Below, piece after piece: positions 37,286 to 47,316 of a stretch of DNA of 64,000 nucleotides; within the stretch, counting starts at the first letter, position 1; the number at the start of each line of letters is the position of its first letter. This DNA is from Guyanagaster necrorhizus (Eukaryota; Basidiomycota; Agaricomycetes; Agaricales; Physalacriaceae), in assembly GCF_019112545.1 (NCBI RefSeq), contig NW_025064881.1:1462591-1526590 (forward strand). Reading direction: 5' to 3'. Made by a program: the position numbers and the translations under genes. The notes under the pieces are model-generated. The model had not been told where the DNA came from, searched no databases, and saw only the letters and a list, made by a program, of their open reading frames with translations.

Positions 37286-38467
37286 TCATCTCAAACCAAA
37301 GTATAGTCCGAGAATGAGAGCGAGGAGAGCGACGATGAAAACACAGATCCAGAAACAAATCCATTTCTTCTTGCGGATTCTGCGCGCTGTTACAGGAATA
37401 ATTCATCAGGAGGAAATCGATAATGTGCAAAATGCGAGATCGTACCAATCCGTACAGCCTCCTCTGTGAGTTTCGTTCCCTTCTCAGTGTTAACATTCAC
37501 CTCCTGCGCCGTGTGTTCAATTTCTTTGATCCGGTCATCATGTTGTTCGACAATTACTTGCATCTAACAGACAATCAGGACGGTACAGGGGTCACAGCAA
37601 GCGGGGAAGCTCACATCATTGAACAGCTGAGCCAGTTCCGCCATAGTCCTTTCCATTTGAGCGAGATCCTGCTGGCGGGACTGCACTTCGCGATAGGCCG
37701 AACGTGCCTCACCGTAAGATGAGGCAAGAACGGCTTCCGAGAATATCTCTGTCCCGCTGGCGCTGGCGTCGATGACTTGCTTGACTTCCTCATCCGTTGC
37801 GTCGGGTTTTACTGAAGGTGTTGTGAGATGAGTACTGAAACAGTGCAATGAACGCACCGACTCTAAACTGACGTCCGACACGCTGTTTCGACCTATTGGT
37901 GAAGTCCTGCTCGGCGCGTCGGTAGTCCTGAAGTACTTCCATGAACCTTTTCCGTATGAGTTTAGTCTATGTAGTCTCTTCAATTCTCTGAATATAAGAT
38001 GTAGAAAGCCCAAACGCACCTGGTTAACCCTCATGTCATCACCGGGCTGGTTAGCCAGATACGCTATCCTGTCCCGTATATCATTCTGAAGTTTGCTCGT
38101 CTCTTCTTTGATAATTGCTAATTCTCTCGTGACTGCCTCATCCGCTGCCGTGGTGCTCAATGAGCGCGTGTGAAGCTTTGCAATGTAGCGTACATTGTTC
38201 GTTAGGTTGTTTATCGCCACTTGCAATGAGGTTATCTCATTGCTCTGTCAGACAAAAAGGTGTCGAATCGACCATTCGTGTACCTTACCTCACTTAAGAA
38301 ATCCGCTCTGCTCGAAGCCGCGGTGTCAGAACCAGAGCCGTTCGCAGTCAAATTACTGAGTTCGTGGGCTGGCTCGGGGCGCTGCGACTGTGTAGACAAT
38401 ATCAGATAGGCAAGGCATGCAAAGGACAAGATACACAGACACGATAGGCTGCCAGACGGTCGGACAT
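37286..38467 (-). CDS. SSO1: Plasma-membrane syntaxin (Sso1/Sso2-like t-SNARE)
   Basis: This Qa-SNARE drives fusion of secretory vesicles with the plasma membrane. The start at 38467 gives a nine-codon exon MSDRLAAYR, joined to SQRPEPAHELSNLTANGSG. The Habc region includes LQVAINNLTNNVRYIAKLHT. It continues through splices that give MRVNQTKLIRKRFMEVL, SKQRVGRQFRVVKPDATDEE and FSEAVLASSYGEARSAYREV. The SNARE motif is around ELAQLFNDMQVIVEQHDDRI, with the central Gln layer in the expected area. The last exon encodes a basic stretch (RRIRKKK) and a single anchor (WICFWICVFIVALLALILGL), ending YFGLR at 37286. All domains join in frame; I judge it functional. The first intron donor (GTCTGT) is less usual, so the first exon is tentative. 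Confidence 0.92.
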
Positions 38468-38585
38468 GGGCGTTAGTAGAGGACCAGGGCCATTAGACCT
38501 GCCGCAACTGAACGCGGGTTGAAACACTGGTGGCTGTGAGATCTAGGTATGTATGACGTAATTTCCGGATATCGCTTCCGCATCC

Positions 38586-39092
38586 GGCTGACTTGACACC
38601 ATGCCATTACATACACCCCTGCTCACACAAACTCCCAGTCAATTCCCTCACAAGTCAATACATTTGCTGATCATGTTGCCTCTGCCTCCCAATGTTTTAA
38701 AATTAGGCCACCTCCCACTCTCTTACAACCTACATTTTTCATGGATACATTTATGTTGTACTCACCAAATGACAGCTACATCACTTCTGTGTCATTCATA
38801 CTTCTGCTTCATATGTCAGTCCTGATTTCTGCCCTACTTCAATGATGCTATTGCCATTATTTGATCAACACATACCTCCTGAACATCCATACCTGCAGGC
38901 TTCTTCCACATTTTCTGCTCTTGTACAACTTTATATGAGGTCAGACCAGCTTGACCCAATGTACACTCAATTCCAATGCTTGGAGAAATAATAGAATCCC
39001 AGCATTCCCTTGCCATTCCATTGGTCTGTACCCCTAGACAAATAGGGTCAAGGATGCTGGAGGCATTATAGGAGTGGGTGAGTTGACCACAA
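38586..39092. repeat. CpG-free relic, left part (unidentified repeat)
   Basis: No CpG is present from 38586 to the LTR edge, although flanking genes are rich in CpG. The minus strand has a fragment (MARECWDSIISPSIGIE... from 39016) that reads like coding sequence but I do not recognise it. Base composition and position suggest an old transposon piece. The same tract resumes at 39619 after the LTR. Confidence 0.5.
39088..39092. other. Target-site duplication, left copy
   Basis: CACAA directly before the LTR start is repeated directly after its end at 39614-39618. Five bp is the usual duplication for Ty3/gypsy integrases. Confidence 0.8.
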
Positions 39093-39613
39093 TGTTATGA
39101 TTTTTCCTTTTTTCTTTTCTTTTTCCGTCGGAAATGACCCCTATCTTTGCTTAGTCAGGGCGCTTAGGCCAGCGCTTAGGACCGTGGGAACGCTTAGCTC
39201 AGCAACCCAGTCAGTCATTGTCTTATCACGCTGCTGTGTGCTGTGAAGGGAGAGACAATGCTCCTTTTGTTCCCCAATTGCAGTGCAGCGGTAACAGCAC
39301 AACAGCAAGACAACAGCTTTTGTGGAGAGCCTGGCAACAGCAGGGGTAACAGCTCTACGACAGACAATATCTTTTGTGAACAGTTATTAATAGCCAGATA
39401 ACAGAACAGTATTTAAGTAGCACTGTTTTCACTGTAGTAGCTCCAGCATTAAGCTAAAGTTTATTCTTCACCATCTACTCTCAAGCTCAAGCTTCTTGCC
39501 ATGCCTTGAACCACTACCGCTATTACCTTGTGAACTCAGTCAGTCTAACCCAAAGTGTGAGGTTCTGAACTGTTTATCACATGTTGATAGTCACATGGAA
39601 TTTGGGCTTAACA
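39093..39613 (+). mobile_element. Solo LTR A of a Ty3/gypsy family, CpG-bearing
   Basis: A 521-bp LTR starts TGTTATGATTTTTCC and ends GGGCTTAACA, with TGTTA/TAACA terminal inverted repeats. CACAA flanks it on both sides and no internal element follows, so it is a solo LTR from LTR-LTR recombination. It shares GCTTAGTCAG, AGACAATAT-type blocks, a TATTTAAGTAG promoter element and AAGCTAAAGTTTATTCTT with LTRs B-E in the right-hand block. Unlike them it retains about ten CpGs, for example at 39127-39131 and 39160-39190. Confidence 0.85.
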
Positions 39614-39750
39614 CACAAAAGATCCATTCATCTTGGGAGGGAGTGGACTTTCCCCTTCAATAGTTCAGTGATTTGAGGTTTCCATGAGGCATAGTTCTTC
39701 CCATTGAAGTAACTATTGGTATTAGGGAGGATTGTAACTCCTGAGGTAGT
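39614..39750. repeat. Target duplication and CpG-free relic, right part
   Basis: CACAA at 39614-39618 is the right target duplication. From there to 39750 no CpG occurs, matching the tract left of the LTR, so the LTR interrupted one continuous decayed repeat. A minus-strand ORF starting at 39881 runs across this point without a recognised domain. Confidence 0.5.
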
Positions 39751-40205
39751 CGATGATATATTAGGGGAGTGCAACAGTGATAGTGGGGCAGATTTTGGCA
39801 GTCATGCACATGTTTCGAGACGGGATTCCTGGTTTCTGCCGAGAATGGCTCGTCTCTCTTATGCTTGGATAATAGATTCACCAGAATCTTATTAGACGTT
39901 CAAGTTTACACCGTAAAAAGGCTAAGATGATGAGTGCCGCTGGGAGCGTTTTTTTGTTGTAATCCGCGTCTTTCCAATAGCACTACGTGAAAAAAACTAC
40001 CGTTAGCCTTCAATTCCATCTGATAACGATGCAGAAAAGTGTCGCGAAGGATGTAGAACTCGGGACTACGTGCCGGCATGACAGCCCTATTCGCATTGCA
40101 AGTCAGAGGTCAGGGACTCCCTTCTTTCACCTTGACCACCACCCACGTTGACCAGTCGCCTCCATTTTTATCGTGAAAGCCATCTCATCCTTTTCTTTCA
40201 GAACA
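39751..40205. other. Upstream region of finger gene 2
   Basis: These 455 bp separate the relic from the finger gene start. CpG content returns to normal here. The region presumably holds the promoter; no specific site is recognised. Confidence 0.3.
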
Positions 40206-41140
40206 ATGGCATACTGCGACCGCTGCGAGCGTTACTTCAACAGCATGAAGGCTCTCCGCCAGCATGAAAGCAACTCCTCCAGCCATAACATCTGTGACGA
40301 CTGCGATATTGATTTCTCCACTTGGTTGGGCCTCAAAGAGCATTACGTCCAGAGCCCGAACCATGCCTATTGCCAGTACTGCGACCGCCATTTCACATAC
40401 AACTGGCAGCTCACAGAGCACTACGACGATGACCATTACTATTGTGGGAAATGCAACAAAGTGTTCAAGAACGACAATGGGTTGCACGAGCATCGCAGGC
40501 AATCGCCGAATCATCACTACTGCACTTCCTGCAGGCGTGATTTCCAAAGCCAGAGTAACCTCAATTCGGTGAGCGGTTGTCGGCCTTTCTTTGTCTGGAT
40601 ATATGCTGACGCGTCGATACGTAATAGCACCTCAGGTCTTCCATCCACGTGCCCAAAGCATTCAAATGTCCCGGCGCCAGGTGCGGCGAGGCCTTTATCT
40701 CGCGCTCGGCCCTTGTCCTTCATCTCGAATCCGGTGGTTGCGTCTCGGGTGCCAACCGCGCCGCTGTCAACCATTACGTGCGCCAGTACGACAGACAGAA
40801 CATCATCACCGACCCCTCGCGCATGCTTACGGGTCCCGGCGGTGCGCCGCGTGACGATGTCATCTACTCCGCCAACGACAACGCGTGGAACGGATATGCG
40901 TACGAGTGCTATTTGTGCCACCAGACGGCTCAGACGTTGTACTCACTGAACCAGCACCTGGCTAGCCCCAAGCATCTGGCAAAGATGTATTTCTGTCCTT
41001 TGGAGTCGTGCAGAATTAAGTTCACGACATTGAGCGCGTTACTGCAGCACATTGAGAGCGAGAAGTGTGGGGTATCGAAATTCAAAGTCGTACAGAACAC
41101 ATTGAACGGGTTGATGAAGATGAAGATGCTAACGCGCTGA
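40206..41140 (+). CDS. C2H2/C2HC multi-finger protein 2
   Basis: Two exons, 40206-40568 and 40628-41140, join in frame to 291 aa. The start at 40206 is directly at the first finger (MAYCDRCERYFNSMKALRQH). Fingers follow in close order: CDDCDIDFSTWLGLKEHY, CQYCDRHFTYNWQLTEHY, CGKCNKVFKNDNGLHEHRRQ, CTSCRRDFQSQSNLNSHLRS (across the intron), CPGARCGEAFISRSALVLHL with GGC, CYLCHQTAQTLYSLNQHLAS, and CPLESCRIKFTTLSALLQHI with KC. Two fingers use C-x4-C spacing and end H-x5-6-C rather than H-x3-5-H. Same order as the gene at 35302, with three more fingers at the N-terminus. No other domain; probably binds nucleic acid in the nucleus, target unknown. Confidence 0.85.
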
Positions 41141-43239
41141 AGCGGTGCGTTCACATACAAATACACTCTACAGTGGTGGGACTCACTGACCTTTCCAGAC
41201 AGCATCCACCCACTCCTTTCTCAACAGCGAACAGCATCTAGTCCAGTGGCCTTCGACCAATAGCTCCATCTCTCAAGAATACCATTACATTCACACTCGT
41301 TATACTTGTCAGGAGTTGTACAGTTGAAAAGAATAACAGTATTGATTGCCATTTCTAATACCTACCGTAACTAGAGTATGAAGAGAACCTAGAGAAAAAA
41401 CAGTCAGCATGCAATTCATCGAAGACTGAGAGAAGAATCAGACATCCAAAGGAAGGTCATTGCAACTCGCATTGCACCTACCCCCGATCCGCGCCAGCGC
41501 ACCCAAAGGGCGGCCCACACTCGACGCATGTCATTGGGTTCGACATGGTATAAAGGGGGAATATAAACGTTTCACATTGGGGGAGTACTCAAATGGGCAC
41601 TAGAGTGGAAACTGCGAATGTACGGAAATTTTTCATCGTGCGACAAGATGTCGAGAAAAGAGGTGGAGCGAATGCTCACCATAACAGGAGATTGCGATGA
41701 TAGGCAGAGAACGGCGATGAACTAGAAGAAAAAGGTAAGTCGGATGTTCACAGTATAAGAGTATAGAAGAGAAGACATCAGACGAAATGGCACTGGCAAG
41801 TACACTGGCGCCTCGTAGGACGCATGTCTGTTGCGAACAGACAAGCTCTATTCCTCGGCATGGTCATATAGGACGGGGAAGAGAAAAAAGTCATCACATA
41901 AATAAGCATAGAAGTGTACACACATTAGTGATAAAGGTGAAAGAGACGGAAGATGGATGTCAACTAAAAAAAAATTTCTCCTCTTTATATTCCAAGTCTC
42001 ACGTGACATAATCCCTATTGGGTCAGACGCGGTGCTGGTCCGTGCGCACTATTAGTCCTTTCCTTCTGCTGTTTGTCTCCGTCTACCCGATAATCCTCCA
42101 GACTGCAAGCAACCACGACTTTAAGTCGAGGAACAACTTGAAGTCAATGCAGCGTCCAACACTACTCTCTTCGATGGGCCAAGGACACGGGTGAAGACAG
42201 ACAAACGTACCTGGGAAAAGTGAGTTCTGGCTGCTTTTAAGAGCACAGAAAGGACATCTATTGGTTCCCCCAATCCACCTCTTACTCAATAGCTGATCAC
42301 ATCCTAGTCCAGCTCCCCGCGGAGTATGCCCCTCACATTTGTCGCAAGCGAAGTTTCTCAGCACATCCGTAGTGGACGAGAAGAATCAAACTGTGTACGC
42401 GCTATCAGCTGAGCGGAAACACATGCGCAAGGTCCTTACTTTTGTTTGCGAGGACGAGAAGAAAGAGTCATGTTGGGCAGAAATACGTTAGTGCAACAAG
42501 TCCTTTGTGGTCAACGGACAGACCGTGCGGAGGATTGGATGAAAATAAAAAAGGAAGGTAATTCGGTTTTTCATAAAAGATATCTTTATCCACTCTCTAA
42601 TCTACTGAAACTGAAGATGACTCTAAGACCCCGTGTATGGCAATGGGCTGGAAGACATTATGCTATGACGTATGGGAAGAAGGTTGGATGGGTCGTCAGT
42701 GCGACGTTCCAAATATTTCCATCCCGCAAACTGACTCTGCAGTGCTCTTTAGGTGACTGAAGTGCGATCCGACTTCAGAATCCTAGGAAACTTGGTCCCT
42801 CGAAATTCGCACCTGTTCAACAAGTCTGAGCCAGCCGTATGCCGGGTATGGGTCCAAGACCTCCATTCAAACCAAGCTGCATTTGTATTTCTATTGTTGC
42901 TATACTCGGAGGCGCGAAGAATTAAGAGCAGACGCGTCAGTTGCATACTTCCGGCTTTGACCGTATTAGAAGTGGCGCTTGTCTGTTGGAACGTTGATCA
43001 AGGTGGCTATCTGTATCGTGATATTGTAGACCTACAAATCCTACTTTCAGATATTCGTACACGTTGGATTATAGCTTCCCGAACAATTATTGAATTACCT
43101 CTTACCGCTTTATTGTAGATGTATATGCTTCAAGATTTCATTAATCTCGTTATCTGTGCTCTACGCAAGCCTCTGAGTTTCAATTCAACTAAGTACAAGT
43201 TACACATTTCTACAATTGACCCCTGGCATCCAATGACCC
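41141..43239. other. Gene-poor interval finger gene 2 / amine oxidase
   Basis: About 2.1 kb with no gene I can support. A minus-strand open stretch at 42083-42364 has two Cys pairs (CDKCEGHTPRG, RCPFC) but begins at GTG and I could not join it to an ATG exon. ORFs at 42446-42760 and 42753-43118 lack domains. CpG content is normal, so this is not part of the decayed repeat class. Confidence 0.35.
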
Positions 43240-46060
43240 TTAGTTACAATGACAATTTGACTGGCCTTCATGATTAAACGAGTCTTGAGAGAAGGCGGCA
43301 ACACTTTTCGGATCCCGAGTACCAGGAACGTTCATACTTGGATTCATCGTGAAGAACGATTGAGGTTTTAGCGTAACACTCAAGTGCTCCACGGGCATCC
43401 TGCTCAACGATTAGCGATGAAAACAGCGCCTAAATAAAAGACCTACACAGGCCAATCTTCCGGACGGGGGATATGTGTCGTTCCTGTCGAAAACAAGCTT
43501 AATCAACTTGAAGCCCAAACAAACGGATAAAAAGGACGCACCGACAGTGAGAAAGACCAAAATATCTTCATTTTCAATGTTCTGCTCCCCCCTGACCCAA
43601 GAATCGATTGCGTCCGCCGGACTGCCCCTTGTCTGCGGCACGAACTTACCCGCAGGCCACATCCTACTACCCTGCTCATCTTCGACGTCCTTGCACACCC
43701 AGATGGGATAATTACAAAAGGCAGCCCTCTTCAGCGCCCAGCTGTTCTTCCTGGCAAACATAGGCGTGATTCCACCCTTCATACCGACAACGTACCCGAC
43801 GTCCTTCCCGCTGCTATAATGCTTCCTCGCGGTATTGACGATCCTCCACCTCCGCTCCTTCTCCCAGTCATACGGCCTCGCAGCCTCTTTCTTCAACACA
43901 GTTTCCTGCGTGAGGAACCCGTTCCCGGCAAAGTTCTCCGCAGAGCCGGTCTCTGCATCAGGGATAGGGAAGACGTCGGATTCGATGACGGTGTTGTTGA
44001 TACCGTCGATCATGGGGTCGACACGGATGGAGAAGAGGTGCTGGTGATACTGGGCGTTGACATTTGGTGCGACGAGGGTTCCGTATTTGCTCTTCTCGCC
44101 ATCTTGAGCGATGTAGACCTGGAGAATACCCGTTAGGCGGACTTCAAGTTCAATGGTACCATCCTGGTAGAACTGATAATTCCAGATATACTCTGGAACA
44201 TGCAATGAATATGAGTTTCGACGTGGCGTTAGTTCTTACTTGAAACAAACCGTAGTTAGCGAGCGTGCAGACCATGCTGACGACTAAACGACGGCGACGG
44301 ACGGTTTGTCCACGGCCACCCGGGCGGTAGTCAGTATGCTTCCATAGCACACCACTGTCCTCCTCGTGGATGCAAATGACGTTCTTTACTACGATTGCAC
44401 TCCCATCATGTGCGACGTACGAGCCAGGCTATGAGGATCGTCAGATGCCATTGCGTCACTCGGCGCACTTCCACATACCAGATAATGAATCTGACCAACA
44501 CAATCACATCCTAATGATAATTCGTTCGCCATCGTTCCCATCCCATACTCACCTCTATTTGATTTATGAGACTGTACTGATTGTCGTAGAGAACGGACCT
44601 ACGAATCAAAGGCAAATTTTCTGGGATGAGGGTATTCCGGAGCTCCATACGGTACAACCATCTCGGCCAATGACAAACGATACAGGATTGGTCGAATTTC
44701 GCCGTTGTCATTATAAGTGATAGTTGAAAGGGCGATACCTTCACGATGTGTAAATGCTAGAACGGGCGGTCAGCTTGACATTGCTTATATGATTGGAAAT
44801 TTTCCTTACAGATGTGCATCTTCCAATCTTGCCATTCCAACTCGTGACCGTTCATCTTAAAGCTAACGCCCTCAGGTTGCACGGTGTGCAGAGGCTTAAT
44901 GTCATCTCTAGGCTTGTAACCCCCTTCGTTATCCTTCATGAGATCCGGAAGGAAATCAAATCGCCTTTGGGGAGGAGGAATACGAGGTCTATTTGATACC
45001 GCAAATGAGTCTTCGGAAAGCTCGGGGAATTTGGTACTTGAGGCGCTGAGAGCGCCACCCTCATCAGAGGACTTATATTGATAAGGAAAATCTTGAAGAA
45101 ACATTTAGAACGTGCAATACTGAGAGATCCACGCGTACCAATATGGATTACTTTGTCGGTATTTGAATCAATGACGGGAATAAAGTCCTAGAAATACAAG
45201 GTCAAGCATCGTCACCCCATACCAACTGTGTGCGTACCAAGGGATGGGCATACAGGTTTTCATGCTCCGAATATCTTGCAAACACAAAAGCCTGCTGAAC
45301 GCGACGAGTGTGAGGGAAGCGTTCGTCGTAGCCAATGGCCCATCCGTCGCAGAATATTTGCTCGGGAAGAACACCTAAGCATATTAAGTGAACTGCCTAA
45401 GATTAGAAAGGATTATCTTTACCGACTTCCTTTGCCAATTGCTGGACTCTAGGATCATTCTTCACGACCTTCTCGCAGGCGATGAGTTCTTCAACTGAGA
45501 TCTGGGGCTGTACGCCTTCCTGAAGACGTTCAAAGGTCTGAATACTCCACTTCCCGTGGCCGAGAGCGAGAATGACATTGTACGAATGCCTGTACTCTCC
45601 AACAATAAAACCGTAGTTAGGGACCGGTGAAGATGGAATACACACCCGTTAACAACGTCGAGGAACTACAATACGCGTCATCTTTCGTCTGACGATAAGG
45701 AACGGACCGAAGCACGTACATCGACTTCAGCCTTCCTAACAATGGGGGTAAGCGGCTCTGGCTTTCCTCCCGGAGTCAGCGGAATGCCGAGATAAGCAAG
45801 GACCGCCTTCTTAGGCGCTGGAAGGAGACTGCAGGTGATGAACTTGATTGCCTTGATCTCAGTCTTGCTGGCGACATGACTGCGAACAGTGAAAGAAACA
45901 GCCGCAATCTGGAGTCGGTCAGCAGAGCATGGTTGCATCATAGATCGTCACGAACTTCGTCAGGGGTCAATGGATCTAAAGGATGCTTGAACTCTATCGG
46001 AATGACATGAGGAGAACTCTGGACTTCGGTTGCGGTACTGGGGATTACAGTTGGAGCCAT
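43240..46060 (-). CDS. Copper amine oxidase (TPQ-dependent)
   Basis: The enzyme oxidises primary amines to aldehyde, ammonia and peroxide using copper and topaquinone. The start at 46060 gives MAPTVIPSTATEVQ, followed by PLDPLTPDE and IAAVSFTVRSHV of the N2 domain. The catalytic Asp region is FDSGEYGMGT and is followed by LSLGCDCVGQIHYL. The cofactor Tyr is in TLANYEYIWNYQFYQDG; the codon after it is split by an intron with donor GTTTGT. Copper ligands are the two His of HQHLF and the His of MPVEHLS. The end, after PKSVAAFSQDSFNHEG, is HCN at 43240. About a dozen short introns interrupt it and all joins I checked keep frame. No secretion signal is seen, so it may be cytosolic or peroxisomal, though no C-terminal SKL-type signal is present. 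Confidence 0.92.
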
Positions 46061-47316
46061 ATTTGGGACACGGGTAGTTAAATGGTTCATTTGTGAGGCC
46101 TTTAAATACTCGTTTCTTCCTTTCGATGACACATAAATCACGGCAAGGAGATAAGATCAATGGGAGATCACCTGATGAAAACGCGGGGATTGTAATGTTT
46201 CAGGCGTGTCGCCGATAATGTCGAAGCGGGTGTTGATGTGCACTTGCGACTTTAGAGGTAAATGAGCCCTGCTATCTATGCGCAAACGTCAGGAAAAGGC
46301 TCAAGGCTGAAGCATTACACGCCGCGGCGGGTTCTCGTCATACCCCAAGACATAGAACCTGATGATCTGAGTTGATCATGGGTGAAGTCGTAGATATATG
46401 GGGTTGGCACCAAGACAAAGGAACCTTTCGTTGTACTCACCATTGCACATGTCTATCTTCCCATCTTATATATATGGTGAGGCTATGTGTATGTCTAGCG
46501 ACTGAACGTTGTACGAAGATCGGTCACGACGATCGGTTGCTGTGTCCATTTTCGAAGCGTGCATTTTGTGCCGCGGCGACCTCTTGGCGCCATCCACCCA
46601 TCCATTTTGACAATAGGAGCTATTGGTAATGACGCGACGGAGAGCCATTTTTGCACCTACCCAGACGATGCGCAGCGTAAATTGTCGGTTTTCACGGCGA
46701 TACACGCATCCCCGAAAACAGTCATTTGGTATTTGTTAAGGTGAAATTGTCTGCGACAATTGTGCGTCGGAAATGCCTTCTATTTCTTAGGCTTTCCGGC
46801 TACCCGAGCTAGCCCGAGCCCTAGGGACGAAGAGCTGCTAAAGAAGTTGAAGATTAAGGGCGGCACCTTAGTGAGAAATTGAACTTAAAAGTAATCTCCC
46901 ACCCACCCAGGACGATTTCAAGAACAAAAAGCATTGTGGTAGGGGGGATTATCTTTAGCCTCGACAATGCAGACATAGTCACCGTAGCACTGCGAATTTC
47001 CGACAGGCTGCGTGCAGGTGGGCGGCTATTCGTGGAAGGTAACTGGTAAAAAATTTCCACATTTTTTGTATCAGTGTAGGCGGGAAGATCACGACCAGGC
47101 GGTGACCGAAGACAAAGCAAATAGTGAGAACTAGAGAAGGACTGGGCAGGGAGTGAAGCTAGTGAAGATGATTCCCGTTGTCCCCATTAACCGGCTTATC
47201 GGAAGCTGAGCCGCAGTTTGTTCTCCTTGAGGCTGGAAATGTATTTTTGGGCCAAGTGTACCTAATCATCTTCGTCGCAACCTCTCATCTTCACACCGTC
47301 GACAACAGCGACGACC
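46061..47316. other. Divergent intergenic region amine oxidase / CorA transporter
   Basis: About 1.26 kb between two divergent start codons, so both promoters lie here. Short ORFs (46372-46629 plus, 46466-46705 minus, 46854-47120 minus) overlap antisense and show no domain. No repeat is seen. Confidence 0.35.

Noticed and set aside
39093..39613. Interpretation of the sequence as a promoter or gene rather than an LTR
   Set aside because: Terminal TGTTA/TAACA, exact CACAA duplications and similarity to four other copies fit only a solo LTR.
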